From CALBPI01 sp039821605 (GTDB taxonomy: Bacteria; Pseudomonadota; Gammaproteobacteria; Steroidobacterales; Woeseiaceae): a DNA stretch of 64,000 nucleotides. Location: positions 1 to 64,000 of the forward strand of contig JBCBNV010000001.1 in assembly GCA_039821605.1 (NCBI GenBank), given 5' to 3'. This document shows, piece after piece, positions 55,617 through 64,000 of this stretch; the first letter of the stretch is position 1, and each line of letters opens with the position of its first letter. The notes under the pieces were generated by a model. That model did no database searches. It was not told the origin of the DNA and was given only the letters and a program-made list of their open reading frames with translations. Position numbers and translations under genes: made by a program.

Positions 55617-55632
55617 GCCCACAGGAGCAACG

Positions 55633-56544
55633 ATGACCCAGGCAAATGTGGCAACACCCGTGACCGTGAAACCGGCGCCGCCGGACGGTGAAGGCAGCCT
55701 GCAGGTCCACCTGGACCCGGGCACTCAGATCGATGGCGCCAAGGTTTTTGCTGTCTACGGCAAGGGCGGCATCGGCAAGAGCACGACGTCGTCGAACCTG
55801 TCCGCAGCGTTCTCGAAGCTCGGCAAGCGCGTGCTGCAGATCGGCTGCGATCCCAAGCACGACTCGACATTTACGCTGACCAAGTGCCTGGTGCCGACGG
55901 TCATCGACGTGCTCGAATCGGTCGAATTCCACAGCGAGGAGCTGCGCACCGAGGACTTCGTTTACGAAGGCTACAACGGCGTCATGTGCGTGGAGGCGGG
56001 CGGTCCGCCGGCCGGTACGGGCTGCGGCGGCTACGTCGTCGGTCAGACGGTGCGGCTGCTCAAGCAGCACCACCTGCTCGAAGACACTGATGTGGTGATC
56101 TTCGACGTGCTGGGCGACGTCGTCTGCGGCGGTTTTGCGGCGCCGCTGCAGCATGCGGATCGCGCGCTCATCGTAACGGCCAATGATTTCGACTCGATCT
56201 TTGCGATGAATCGCATCGTGGCGGCAATCAAGGCCAAGTCGAAGAATTACAACGTGCGTCTCGGTGGCGTCATCGCCAATCGGTCCGCGGCGACGGACCA
56301 GGTCGACGGCTTCAACGAGCGGATCGGGCTCGAACGTGTGGCCCACTTCCCCGATCTCGACGTCATCCGGCGCAGTCGCTTGAAGAAGTCTGTGCTGTTC
56401 GAGATGGACGATGACTCGCCCGAGCTGGAGGCGGTCAAGACAGAGTACCTGCGTCTGGCTCAGCGGCTCTGGGACGGCGTTGAGCCGTTCGATGCGACGC
56501 CCATGAAGGACCGTGAGATCTTCGACTTCCTCGGGTTCGATTGA
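55633..56544 (+). CDS. bchL: Light-independent protochlorophyllide reductase ATP-binding subunit
   Basis: NifH-like homodimeric electron donor for DPOR. The 303 residues have the P-loop VYGKGGIGKSTTSSNL, and the [4Fe-4S] ligand cysteines in PPAGTGCGGYV and DVVCGGFAAPL. Oxygen sensitivity is expected from the exposed cluster. AGGAG precedes the ATG at 55633. The bchM ATG overlaps its stop. Confidence 0.97.
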   Translation: MTQANVATPVTVKPAPPDGEGSLQVHLDPGTQIDGAKVFAVYGKGGIGKSTTSSNLSAAFSKLGKRVLQIGCDPKHDSTFTLTKCLVPTVIDVLESVEFHSEELRTEDFVYEGYNGVMCVEAGGPPAGTGCGGYVVGQTVRLLKQHHLLEDTDVVIFDVLGDVVCGGFAAPLQHADRALIVTANDFDSIFAMNRIVAAIKAKSKNYNVRLGGVIANRSAATDQVDGFNERIGLERVAHFPDLDVIRRSRLKKSVLFEMDDDSPELEAVKTEYLRLAQRLWDGVEPFDATPMKDREIFDFLGFD

Positions 56545-57257
56545 TGCAGGACACGAGCTACAGCGAAACGCGCAGGAAACTGACCACGTACTTCGACGAG
56601 ACCGCCGCCGAGAACTGGGCGCGCCTCACGTCGGATGCGCCGGTTGGCCGTGTGCGCGCCACGGTTCGGGCCGGGCGCGACGACATGCGCGCCACGCTGT
56701 TGAGTTGGCTCCCTGACGACCTGTCCGGCATGCGTGTCCTCGATGCCGGTTGCGGCACGGGCGCGCTGGCGCTGATCGCGGCGCAACGCGGTGCCGATGT
56801 TGTGGCCGTGGACGTGTCGGCGACGCTGGTCGAACTCGCCGGTGAGCGCGCCTCGGCGCAGCTGGCCGAATCGGGCGGCGGCAGCATCGACTTTCGCGTG
56901 GGCGACATGCTGGACCCGAGCCTGGGTGCCTTTGACTACGTCGTTGCCATGGATTCGCTGATCCACTACGCAAGCGACGACATCGCGCGCACGTTGGGTC
57001 AGCTTGGTGACCGCACCCGACGCGCCATGGTGTTCACGTTCGCACCCCGTACACCGGCGCTGGCCATGATGCACATGGTCGGCCGTCTCATTCCAAACCT
57101 GCAGCACCGCGCTCCCGCAATTATTCCCGTGGCCGAGCAGCGGCTGATCAGTCGCCTCGGTGACGAGTCGACACTCGATCCGTTTCACGTGGGTCGCGGA
57201 CACCGCGTGAGCAGCGGCTTCTACAAGTCACAGGCCATGGAGCTTGCCCGTCGATGA
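56544..57257 (+). CDS. bchM: Magnesium protoporphyrin IX methyltransferase
   Basis: SAM-dependent methyltransferase making the monomethyl ester used by AcsF. The 237 residues have motif I VLDAGCGTGALAL near residue 63 and the BchM C-terminus (LISRLGDESTLDPFHVGRGH-type region). Overlaps bchL at ATGA and lies inside the lhaA upstream region. Confidence 0.95.
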   Translation: MQDTSYSETRRKLTTYFDETAAENWARLTSDAPVGRVRATVRAGRDDMRATLLSWLPDDLSGMRVLDAGCGTGALALIAAQRGADVVAVDVSATLVELAGERASAQLAESGGGSIDFRVGDMLDPSLGAFDYVVAMDSLIHYASDDIARTLGQLGDRTRRAMVFTFAPRTPALAMMHMVGRLIPNLQHRAPAIIPVAEQRLISRLGDESTLDPFHVGRGHRVSSGFYKSQAMELARR

Positions 57258-57267
57258 GGCGAAGACC

Positions 57268-58701
57268 GTGAAATCGCAGGCAGGCGGCATCGCTCAACGC
57301 TGGCGCGAGGTGGCACCCTCGCTGCTGCCGTTCGCGGATGCGGCCAGCGAGCAGTTGTCGCTGAGCCGGCTCATGCGGCTCTCGCTGTTCCAGATTTCGG
57401 TCGGCATGGCGGTTGTGCTGCTTAACGGGACGCTCAACCGCGTGATGATCGTGGAGCTGGGAGTCCCGGCAGCGCTTGTCGCCGTGATGATCGCGTTGCC
57501 ACTCGTGTTCGCGCCCCTGCGCGCACTCATCGGTTTTCGTTCCGACAATTTCGTTTCAGCCATCGGCTGGCGTCGTGTGCCCTTCATCTGGATCGGTACG
57601 CTGCTCATGTTTGGTGGCTTTGCGTTCATGCCATTCGCCCTGTTCATCATGGCCGGCGATACGCAGGGTCCCGTGCTCACGGGCCAGGTGTTCGCAGGCC
57701 TGTCCTTCCTGCTCGTTGGGGCGGGTATGCACACCGTGCAAACGGCGGGCCTCGCGCTGGCCACCGATATCGCGCCCGAGGAGACCCGGCCGCGCGTGGT
57801 CGCGCTGCTGTTCGTCATGCTGCTCGTCGGCATGCTCGTGAGCTCACTCGCCTTCGGTTGGCTGCTCGAGGACTTCACGCAGGTGCGCCTGATTCGAGTG
57901 ATCCAGGGTGCCGCCGTTGTTGCGCTGGCGCTCAATGTCATCGCGCTCTGGAAACAGGAGACCATTGATCCCGAGAAGACCTCGGCGGGCCGTGAGCGCG
58001 AGAGCTTTGGCTCGGCATGGGGTCGTCTGCGTCAGGACCCGCGCACCATGCGCCTGTTGCTGGCACTGGGCATCGGTACGGCGGGGTTCACGATGCAGGA
58101 CATTCTGCTCGAGCCCTTCGGCGCCCAGGTTCTGGGCATGGATGTCGCGGCCACGACCCGGCTTACCGCGCTGCTGGCGTTCGGCACAATCGTGGCGTTC
58201 GCCATGGCGGCACGCTGGCTCAACCGCGGCACCGACCCGCATCGGCTCGCAGGCTTCGGGGCGCTTATCGGCGCGGTCGCCTTTGTCGTGGTGAGCGTCA
58301 TTGCGGCCGTGAAATCGCAGGTGCTGTTCAGCGTCGGCGTAGTCTGCATTGGTTTTGGGGCCGGCCTGTTCAGCGTCGGCACGCTCGTTGCGGCTATGGA
58401 TCTCGCGCGCGTCGCGGGCAGCGGCCTGGCACTGGGTGCCTGGGGCGCCGTACAGGCCACGGCGGCCGGTATCGGCATCGGTGTCGGCGGTGCCATGCGA
58501 GACACGATTGGTTACTGGATAGAGCGCGGTTGGCTGGGGCCGGCGTTCGATGCCATGAGCGACAGCTACACCATCGTTTACCAGTTTGAAGTGTTTTTAC
58601 TCTTCGTCACGTTGGTCGTCATCGGCCCGCTGGCGAAGTTCGCCCGAGAGGCGGGCGGTGACGACGACGGCCGTATCGGCCTGACAGAGTTTCCGCGCTA
58701 G
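57268..58701 (+). CDS. lhaA: Light-harvesting 1 assembly protein LhaA (PucC family)
   Basis: Twelve-helix bacteriochlorophyll-delivery family protein aiding LH1 assembly. The GTG at 57268 has GAGG at 57256-57259; a TTG at 57244 inside bchM is the alternative. The roughly 477 residues contain SVGMAVVLLNGTLNRVMIVELG and FRSDNFVSAIGWRRVPFIW. Located between bchM and puhA, as in other purple bacteria. Confidence 0.93.
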   Translation: MKSQAGGIAQRWREVAPSLLPFADAASEQLSLSRLMRLSLFQISVGMAVVLLNGTLNRVMIVELGVPAALVAVMIALPLVFAPLRALIGFRSDNFVSAIGWRRVPFIWIGTLLMFGGFAFMPFALFIMAGDTQGPVLTGQVFAGLSFLLVGAGMHTVQTAGLALATDIAPEETRPRVVALLFVMLLVGMLVSSLAFGWLLEDFTQVRLIRVIQGAAVVALALNVIALWKQETIDPEKTSAGRERESFGSAWGRLRQDPRTMRLLLALGIGTAGFTMQDILLEPFGAQVLGMDVAATTRLTALLAFGTIVAFAMAARWLNRGTDPHRLAGFGALIGAVAFVVVSVIAAVKSQVLFSVGVVCIGFGAGLFSVGTLVAAMDLARVAGSGLALGAWGAVQATAAGIGIGVGGAMRDTIGYWIERGWLGPAFDAMSDSYTIVYQFEVFLLFVTLVVIGPLAKFAREAGGDDDGRIGLTEFPR

Positions 58702-58721
58702 CCTCGACCTGGAGTTGTGTC

Positions 58722-59498
58722 ATGACTAACAACATTGTCGGCAGCATCGACCTCGTGGAGTTCATCTTCACTTTGTTCTGGCTGTTCTTTGCCGTTCTCG
58801 TGCTGTACCTGCACCGCGAAAGCAAACGTGAAGGCTATCCGCTCGAGGCGCCCCACCGCATGGGTGATGTCGTCGTTCGCGGCTTCCCGTCGGAGCCCAA
58901 GAAGAAGACCTTCAAGACCCGCTACCACGGTGAGATTTCGGTCCCGCGCAAGGATCCCGAGCACGAGCTTGCGGCCCGTTACGTCGGCGATTTTCCAGGC
59001 GCGCCCATCGAGCCCACGGGCGATCCGCTTGTCGACGGCATCGGTCCCGCGGCGTGGTCGGATCGTGCCGATACGCCCGACCTCACGCTGCACGGCAAGC
59101 CGCGCATCGTGCCCATGCGCAACCACGCCGAATTCGGTATCGACGAGCGTGACGCAGACCCGCGCGGCATGAAGGTGATTGCAGCCGATGGCGAATCGGT
59201 CGGTACGGTGACCGATGCGTGGATCGATATTCCCGAGCCCGGCATCGTCTACATCGAAATCGCGCTCGACGCCTCGATTGGCAGCGGTCAGGTGCTGATG
59301 CCGTTCGCGTTCGTCGACAAAATCGACAAGGCCGGCGGTGCATTGCATTCCAACGCGCTGTTGTCGTACCAGTACGGACGCGCACCGCGTATCAAGGACC
59401 CCGACACCATCACCTTGCTCGAGGAAGAGAAGGTGATGGGCTACTTCGGTGGCGGCAAGCTGCTTGCTGAACCGTCGCGCTCGGAACCCCTGATATGA
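58722..59498 (+). CDS. puhA: Photosynthetic reaction centre H subunit
   Basis: H subunit capping the reaction centre on the cytoplasmic side and guiding protons to QB. The 258 residues have one membrane helix near the N-terminus (LVEFIFTLFWLFFAVLVLYLH), then the soluble PRC-barrel-containing domain (GESVGTVTDAWIDIPEPGI). Its stop overlaps puhB. Normal family length. Confidence 0.96.
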   Translation: MTNNIVGSIDLVEFIFTLFWLFFAVLVLYLHRESKREGYPLEAPHRMGDVVVRGFPSEPKKKTFKTRYHGEISVPRKDPEHELAARYVGDFPGAPIEPTGDPLVDGIGPAAWSDRADTPDLTLHGKPRIVPMRNHAEFGIDERDADPRGMKVIAADGESVGTVTDAWIDIPEPGIVYIEIALDASIGSGQVLMPFAFVDKIDKAGGALHSNALLSYQYGRAPRIKDPDTITLLEEEKVMGYFGGGKLLAEPSRSEPLI

Positions 59499-60151
59499 GC
59501 GGTCGTCCCGTGATGGCACCGCCCAGCGAGATACCGCCGGGCGAGCGTATTCTCTGGGTCGGCGGTCCGGACACGGGCGCGATGGCGCGATACGCGCTGC
59601 ACTGGCGCAAGGTTTCCGTCTACTTTGTGCTGTTGCTGGCCTGGCGGCTTGTGGCTGTATGGCGCGATGGCGCCGGTGCCGACGCCGCGCTCAGTGCGAC
59701 TGTGACCACGGCATTGCTGGGCGGCTGCGTGGTCGGCGCACTGTGGCTGTTCGCGCGTGCCTCGGCCCGCGCGACTCAGTACACGATTACCGAAGAGCGC
59801 GTCGTCATTCGCACCGGCGTGGCGTTGTCGATTGCCGTCAATCTGCCGTTCAAGCAGGTGGCGAGCGCCGACGTACGGCGCCGAGATGGCGGCGGCGGTG
59901 ACATCGAGCTCGCGCTCGTCGACGGGGCGCGTGCCGGATATCTGGTGCTCTGGCCCAATGCCAAGCCGTTCCACTTTGCGCGAACCGTGCCGATGCTTCG
60001 CGCACTGCCGGCCGTCGACCACGTCGCCGTGCTGTTGGGCGAGGCACTGCGCCAGCACGCGGGTGTGCACGAGGTGGCGCCTGAGCGTGCAGCTGCGGAT
60101 ACCGCGGCGGATAGCGCAGTGGTTCAGCCTGGCGCGCTGACGGCGCACTGA
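59495..60151 (+). CDS. puhB: Photosynthetic complex assembly protein PuhB
   Basis: Membrane protein assisting reaction-centre assembly. The 218 residues contain two to three hydrophobic segments, then a PH-like domain (RATQYTITEERVVIRTGVALS and VNLPFKQVASADVRR). ATGA overlap with puhA. No catalytic residues are expected. Confidence 0.92.
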   Translation: MSGRPVMAPPSEIPPGERILWVGGPDTGAMARYALHWRKVSVYFVLLLAWRLVAVWRDGAGADAALSATVTTALLGGCVVGALWLFARASARATQYTITEERVVIRTGVALSIAVNLPFKQVASADVRRRDGGGGDIELALVDGARAGYLVLWPNAKPFHFARTVPMLRALPAVDHVAVLLGEALRQHAGVHEVAPERAAADTAADSAVVQPGALTAH

Positions 60152-60164
60152 CGGGACCGAGCCA

Positions 60165-60704
60165 ATGCGCGATCACGAACACCATCATCAGCACGGGCAG
60201 GGCGGGCACCACCACGGGCCCGGTGGGCACACCCACGACAACATGGCGCCCACGGTGCCGCTGTTGCTCGCGGGCGGGCTCGTGCTCATCACCTTGTTGG
60301 GTGTGGTCTGGCAGCAGACCGTGATCAACCCGGCGGCCCAGGTTGCTCGTGCGCCCGCGGTGGTCGCGGAGCAGGTGGTGCAGTTCGTGGACCAGCCTGA
60401 TGGCTCGGTGCAGGTCATTGCTGTGCCCAGCGGTGAGGCGCTCGACGTCGTGGCGCCCGGTGAGGGCAATTTTCTGCGCGGCACGCTGCGCGGCCTCGTT
60501 CGCGAGCGCAGGCTTAGCGACGCTTCGATGAGCGCGGGCTTTGTGATTCGCCGTTACGCCGACGGTGCGTTCGTGATTTCGGACCTCGCGACCGGGCGCA
60601 GTATTGACCTGCGCGCATTTGGTCCTGTTAACGCCGGTGAGCTGACGCGCTACCTGCCGGCGCCGGGCGACGTCGCCCCCCAATTTGCGCAAGCAGAGGA
60701 GTAG
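60165..60704 (+). CDS. puhC: Photosynthetic complex assembly protein PuhC, His-rich N-terminus
   Basis: Single-span membrane protein needed for normal reaction-centre and LH1 assembly. The 179 residues have one helix (about residues 28-48) and the PuhC core (NFLRGTLRGLVRERR, then DGAFVISDLATGRSIDLRAFG). The first 25 residues contain ten histidines, suggesting metal binding on the cytoplasmic side; I do not know how widespread this is. Confidence 0.9.
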   Translation: MRDHEHHHQHGQGGHHHGPGGHTHDNMAPTVPLLLAGGLVLITLLGVVWQQTVINPAAQVARAPAVVAEQVVQFVDQPDGSVQVIAVPSGEALDVVAPGEGNFLRGTLRGLVRERRLSDASMSAGFVIRRYADGAFVISDLATGRSIDLRAFGPVNAGELTRYLPAPGDVAPQFAQAEE

Positions 60705-60708
60705 CAAC

Positions 60709-61776
60709 ATGGCAACGACAGCAGCAGATTTGCAGGCCGTCAACGACTCGACGCGCATGGCCAACACCGAGACGGTGCTGACGCCGAGGTTCTACACCAC
60801 CGACTTCGATGCCATGAATGCCATGGACTTCTCGCCTGTGCGTGAGGAATGGGATGCGCTCATGGCGGAGTTCGAGAACGACACGAACAAGAACCACTTC
60901 AAGCGCGATGAGCAGTTCAAGAACGAGATCCGCAAGTTGTCGCCCGAACTCTACGACGAGTTCATCGGCTTTCTTGTGTCTTCGGCAACGTCCGAGTATT
61001 CGGGCTGTGCGCTCTACGCTGACATCAAAAAGGCAGTCGACAACCCGGACATGAAGAAGGCCATGGCCTACATGGCGCGCGACGAAGCGCGGCACGCGAG
61101 CTTCATCAATCGCTCGCTCGAGGATTTTGGCCGGCCCGTCGATCTCAATTTTCTGCGCCGCAAGAAGAAGTACACGTTCTTCAAGCCCAAATACATTCTC
61201 TACGCGACCTACCTGTCCGAGAAGATCGGTTACGCACGCTATATCCGCATCTTCCGGCAGCTCGAGAAGCATCCCGATCGGCGCTTCCACCCGATCTTTC
61301 GTTGGTTCGAGCGGTGGTGTAACGATGAGTTTCGCCACGGCGAAGTGTTCGCGCTCATGATGAAGGCGGACCCGAAACTGACGCGTGGCCGCAACCTGCT
61401 CTGGATTCGGTTCTTCCTGCTCGCCGTGTTCTCGACGATGTACGTACGCGACCACCAGCGCCCGGCCATGCACGAGGCCTTCGGTGTCACTCCCGGTGAG
61501 TACGACCGCGATGTGCTGCAGATTACGTCGGAAATCTCGAAGCAGATCTTCCCGTTCACGCTCAACCTGGACGACCCGCGCATGTGGCGCGGCTTTGATC
61601 GCCTCAGGGAAATCTCCGACAAGACAGACGCTGCGCGCGAACGCGGCGGAGTTGTGGGTGGGCTGCGAAAGGTGGGCTACAGTGTTGCGGCCGCCGGTGT
61701 GTTCCTGCGGCTCTTCATGCTGCCCGTACGGCGACACCCGAAGCCAGCCCAGACGCGGCTCGCGCCGAGCTGGTAG
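60709..61776 (+). CDS. acsF: Aerobic Mg-protoporphyrin IX monomethyl ester cyclase
   Basis: Diiron oxygenase forming the isocyclic ring of bacteriochlorophyll using O2. The ATG at 60709 gives 355 residues. Metal ligands are visible in ARDEARHASFIN and WCNDEFRHGEVF, and YTTDFDAMNAMDFSP is a family signature. Lies directly after puhC, in the puhABC-acsF-puhE order of aerobic phototrophs. Its presence indicates bacteriochlorophyll synthesis with oxygen. Confidence 0.96.
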   Translation: MATTAADLQAVNDSTRMANTETVLTPRFYTTDFDAMNAMDFSPVREEWDALMAEFENDTNKNHFKRDEQFKNEIRKLSPELYDEFIGFLVSSATSEYSGCALYADIKKAVDNPDMKKAMAYMARDEARHASFINRSLEDFGRPVDLNFLRRKKKYTFFKPKYILYATYLSEKIGYARYIRIFRQLEKHPDRRFHPIFRWFERWCNDEFRHGEVFALMMKADPKLTRGRNLLWIRFFLLAVFSTMYVRDHQRPAMHEAFGVTPGEYDRDVLQITSEISKQIFPFTLNLDDPRMWRGFDRLREISDKTDAARERGGVVGGLRKVGYSVAAAGVFLRLFMLPVRRHPKPAQTRLAPSW

Positions 61777-61794
61777 GCGGACAACTGGGCTGCC

Positions 61795-62604
61795 ATGTCC
61801 GTCGCGCTTCCCATCGCGCTAGCTGTCGGGTTGTGGTGGCTCACGACCATCCTGCTGTTGTGGCGGATGCGTTTGCCACCCAGCACGTTTGGCACAACCA
61901 TGGGGATCGCCTCAGCGCTCGGACTCGCGGGCTGCGCGGGCTTCTGGTTCAGTCTTGATGACGCGACGGTCGTCGGCGCCTACATCGCCTTCGCCAGCGC
62001 GCTCGCCCTCTGGTGCTGGCACGAGACGAGTTATTTTCTCGCGTTCATCACGGGGCCCAGGCCCGAGGGTTGCCCGCCCGACGCATCGGGTTGGCAGCGC
62101 TTCGTGTTTGGTGTTCGTGCCAGCCTCTATCACGAGCTCGCGATTATCGCGACGGCTGCGGTCATGCTCGTGCTTGCCGCGGGCGCGGACAACACGGTCG
62201 GCGTGCAGACCTTTGTCGTCTTCTGGCTCATGCGCTGGAGTACCAAGCTCAACATTTTTTTTGGGGTCAGCAACCTGCACGAGCACTTCTGGCCCGAGCG
62301 CTTACGTTACCTCTCGAGCTACGTAGCCGCGCGCAACGGAAACGGGTTCTTCCCCGTCTCGATTGCGCTCGCCGCGCTGCTGGCCTGGTGGGTGAGCCTG
62401 CCGCTGGCGCAGGCGGCCGCAGGTTCGTTCCCGGCAACGGGTGCCTGGCTTGTCTTGACGTTGCTCGGGCTGGCCTGCCTGGAGCATGTGTTCCTGATGC
62501 TCCCGATTCCCGATGAGGTACTCTGGCGCTGGGGGCTCGGCACGCCCGCGCCGGCGGGCGCTGCGCGCGTTGGCACGGCGCGTAAACCGATACACAGACT
62601 CTAG
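61795..62604 (+). CDS. puhE: Photosynthetic complex assembly protein PuhE (DUF3623)
   Basis: Membrane protein of 269 residues with about seven hydrophobic segments. Family features include WCWHETSYFLAFITGPRP and KLNIFFGVSNLHEHFWPERLRYL-type sequence with clustered histidines. Its mutants in Rhodobacter change pigment complex levels. It follows acsF after 18 bp. Confidence 0.92.
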   Translation: MSVALPIALAVGLWWLTTILLLWRMRLPPSTFGTTMGIASALGLAGCAGFWFSLDDATVVGAYIAFASALALWCWHETSYFLAFITGPRPEGCPPDASGWQRFVFGVRASLYHELAIIATAAVMLVLAAGADNTVGVQTFVVFWLMRWSTKLNIFFGVSNLHEHFWPERLRYLSSYVAARNGNGFFPVSIALAALLAWWVSLPLAQAAAGSFPATGAWLVLTLLGLACLEHVFLMLPIPDEVLWRWGLGTPAPAGAARVGTARKPIHRL

Positions 62605-62630
62605 CGTCGAGAGTCAGGGGAGCACGAGCA

Positions 62631-63644
62631 TTGGCGGCGCGAAAACCGTTTCCGTTTACAGCAATTGTCGATCAGGAAGACATGAAGCGCGCGATTCTCA
62701 TCGCCGCAGTCGACCCAAGTGTCGGCGGTGTTCTCGTCTTTGGTGATCGCGGCACGGGCAAGTCGACTGCCGTCAGGGCGCTGGCGTCACTGCTACCCAA
62801 GATGACCGTCATCGATGGTGACCCCTACAACAGCGATCCCGAGACGGATCAACGCAAGAGGAAGGGCGGCAAGCCCGTCAAGACCCGCCAGGTGCCCGTG
62901 CCTGTCGTCGATCTCCCGCTGGGTGCGACGGAAGACCGCGTCGTCGGTGCACTCGATCTCGAGCGTGCCCTCGGACACGGGGAAAAGGCCTTCGAGCCCG
63001 GACTACTCGCGCGCGCCAATCGCGGCTTTCTGTACATCGATGAAGTCAACTTGCTTGAGGATCATCTCGTCGACCTGCTGCTCGATGTGGCGGCGTCGGG
63101 CGAAAACGTCGTGGAGCGCGAAGGTCTGAGCGTGCGCCACCCGGCTCGGTTCGTGCTGGTCGGCAGCGGCAACCCCGAGGAGGGTGAGTTGCGACCCCAG
63201 TTGCTCGACCGGTTTGGCTTGTCACTGGATGTGCGCACGCCCGAGTCGCTCGATGCACGTGTCGAGGTGATTCGCCGCCGCGACGCGTATGAGCAAGACC
63301 CCGCGGCATTCTGCCGCCGTTGGTCCCGGCAGGATGGCCGCGTACGCCGCCAGATTGCCAATGCGCGTGAGTTGCTGCCCCGCATCACCGTGCCCGACGA
63401 GTTACTGGAGTCGGCCGCACGGCTCTGCGTCGCGCTGGGCACCGACGGTCTGCGCGGTGAGCTCACACTGATTCGTGCCGCGCGGGCGCACGCCGCACTC
63501 GACGGCGCTGACGTCGTGACGGTGACGCACCTGGCGCAGGTCGCGCCCATTTGCCTGCGCCACCGATTGCGGCGCGACCCGCTCGATGATTCCGACGCCA
63601 CCGTGCGCGTGACGCGCGCCGTGGACGAGGTGCTCGCCGCGTGA
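62631..63644 (+). CDS. bchI: Magnesium chelatase ATPase subunit I
   Basis: AAA+ motor that drives Mg insertion into protoporphyrin IX by BchH. The TTG at 62631 is preceded by AGGGGAG (62616-62622) and gives 337 residues. Walker A is GDRGTGKSTAVRAL and Walker B is GFLYIDEVNLLEDHLVD. The stop overlaps the bchD GTG (GTGA). Confidence 0.95.
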   Translation: MAARKPFPFTAIVDQEDMKRAILIAAVDPSVGGVLVFGDRGTGKSTAVRALASLLPKMTVIDGDPYNSDPETDQRKRKGGKPVKTRQVPVPVVDLPLGATEDRVVGALDLERALGHGEKAFEPGLLARANRGFLYIDEVNLLEDHLVDLLLDVAASGENVVEREGLSVRHPARFVLVGSGNPEEGELRPQLLDRFGLSLDVRTPESLDARVEVIRRRDAYEQDPAAFCRRWSRQDGRVRRQIANARELLPRITVPDELLESAARLCVALGTDGLRGELTLIRAARAHAALDGADVVTVTHLAQVAPICLRHRLRRDPLDDSDATVRVTRAVDEVLAA

Positions 63645-64000
63645 ACGACGCGGTCGCCCCAGCCGAGGCGCTGCCCGGCCTGGCGGCGGCCGTGCTTGCA
63701 GTGGCCGGGCCGCGGCTTGGCGGCGCGGTACTCGCGGGCCCCGCGGGGCCTGGGCGCGATGCCTGGGTATCGTGTTTCCGCGAGCTTGCGGACGTTTCCG
63801 GGGCCTGGAAGCAGGTGCCCGTGTCGGTCACGGGCGAACGCTTGCTGGGTGGGCTCGATCTCGGCGCCACGTTGTCGAGCGGCCGCCCGGCGTTCAGCAG
63901 CGGTCTGCTGGCCCAGGCCCATGAGGGTGTTGTCGAGCTGCGCATGGCGGAGCGGCAGTCTGCGACCACCTGCGCCGCCATTGCGGCGGCGCTTGATGAG
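63641..64000 (+). CDS. bchD: Magnesium chelatase subunit D, N-terminal part (cut by window end)
   Basis: The GTG at 63641 opens a frame that runs to the window edge without a stop. The first 120 residues include RLLGGLDLGATLSSGRP and FSSGLLAQAHEGVVELRMAE, typical of the degenerate AAA+ domain of BchD. BchD forms the platform on which BchI assembles. The C-terminal integrin-I domain lies beyond the window. Confidence 0.92.
   Translation, partial: MNDAVAPAEALPGLAAAVLAVAGPRLGGAVLAGPAGPGRDAWVSCFRELADVSGAWKQVPVSVTGERLLGGLDLGATLSSGRPAFSSGLLAQAHEGVVELRMAERQSATTCAAIAAALDE

Overview
The window is a GC-rich gammaproteobacterial chromosome segment. It joins a complete ribosomal-protein superoperon and a run of housekeeping genes to a large part of an aerobic anoxygenic photosynthesis gene cluster. 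The gammaproteobacterial assignment rests on neighbourhoods: the full S10-spc-alpha gene order, uvrA divergent from an MFS gene followed by ssb, and miaB-phoH-ybeY-corC-lnt-leuS-lptE. The sequence alone does not give a genus.

Layout. 1-223: REP-like repeats. 260-14433: rpsJ to rplQ including secY, rpmJ and rpoA, closed by a strong terminator at 14457-14489; rpsJ and rplC are separated by about 460 nt with its own promoter and many hairpins. 14.6-20 kb: small accessory genes (anchored thioredoxin, a membrane protein, a diguanylate cyclase, an H1-like protein, VOC, SDR, DUF3291, pterin dehydratase). 19981-20593: a gene-free, hairpin-rich stretch. 20.6-27.2 kb: pepQ, gamma-glutamyltransferase, trpS, and an ArsR regulator with a membrane protein and a desaturase-like protein. 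27.4-34.3 kb: uvrA, MFS, ssb, VOC, lipase-like and JmjC-cupin proteins. 34.5-42.9 kb: miaB to lptE. 42.9-45.6 kb: a zincin-like protein, a membrane protein, a lipoprotein, and a high-potential iron-sulfur protein (HiPIP).

Photosynthesis genes run from about 44.8 kb to the right edge. On the minus strand, from the middle leftward, are ppaA(aerR), ppsR, bchG, a PucC-family transporter, bchP and tspO. On the plus strand are bchF, bchN, bchB, bchL, bchM, lhaA, puhA, puhB, puhC, acsF, puhE, bchI and the first part of bchD. Together they encode most of the branch from Mg-protoporphyrin to bacteriochlorophyll a (methylation, oxygen-dependent ring closure, light-independent reduction, C3 hydration, phytylation), the reaction-centre H subunit with its assembly factors, and the redox/light regulators. 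bchH is absent from its usual place between bchB and bchL. bchCXYZ, puf and crt genes are not in the window.

The most distinctive element is the HiPIP next to tspO. It has a Tat-type signal ending in a lipobox and an Asp/Ala linker of about 100 residues with a strict 11-residue period, and it lies downstream of a perfect TGT-N12-ACA PpsR-type box. PpsR-type boxes also overlap likely -35 elements upstream of bchF and bchG. This suggests a membrane-tethered electron donor to the reaction centre, co-regulated with the photosynthesis genes.
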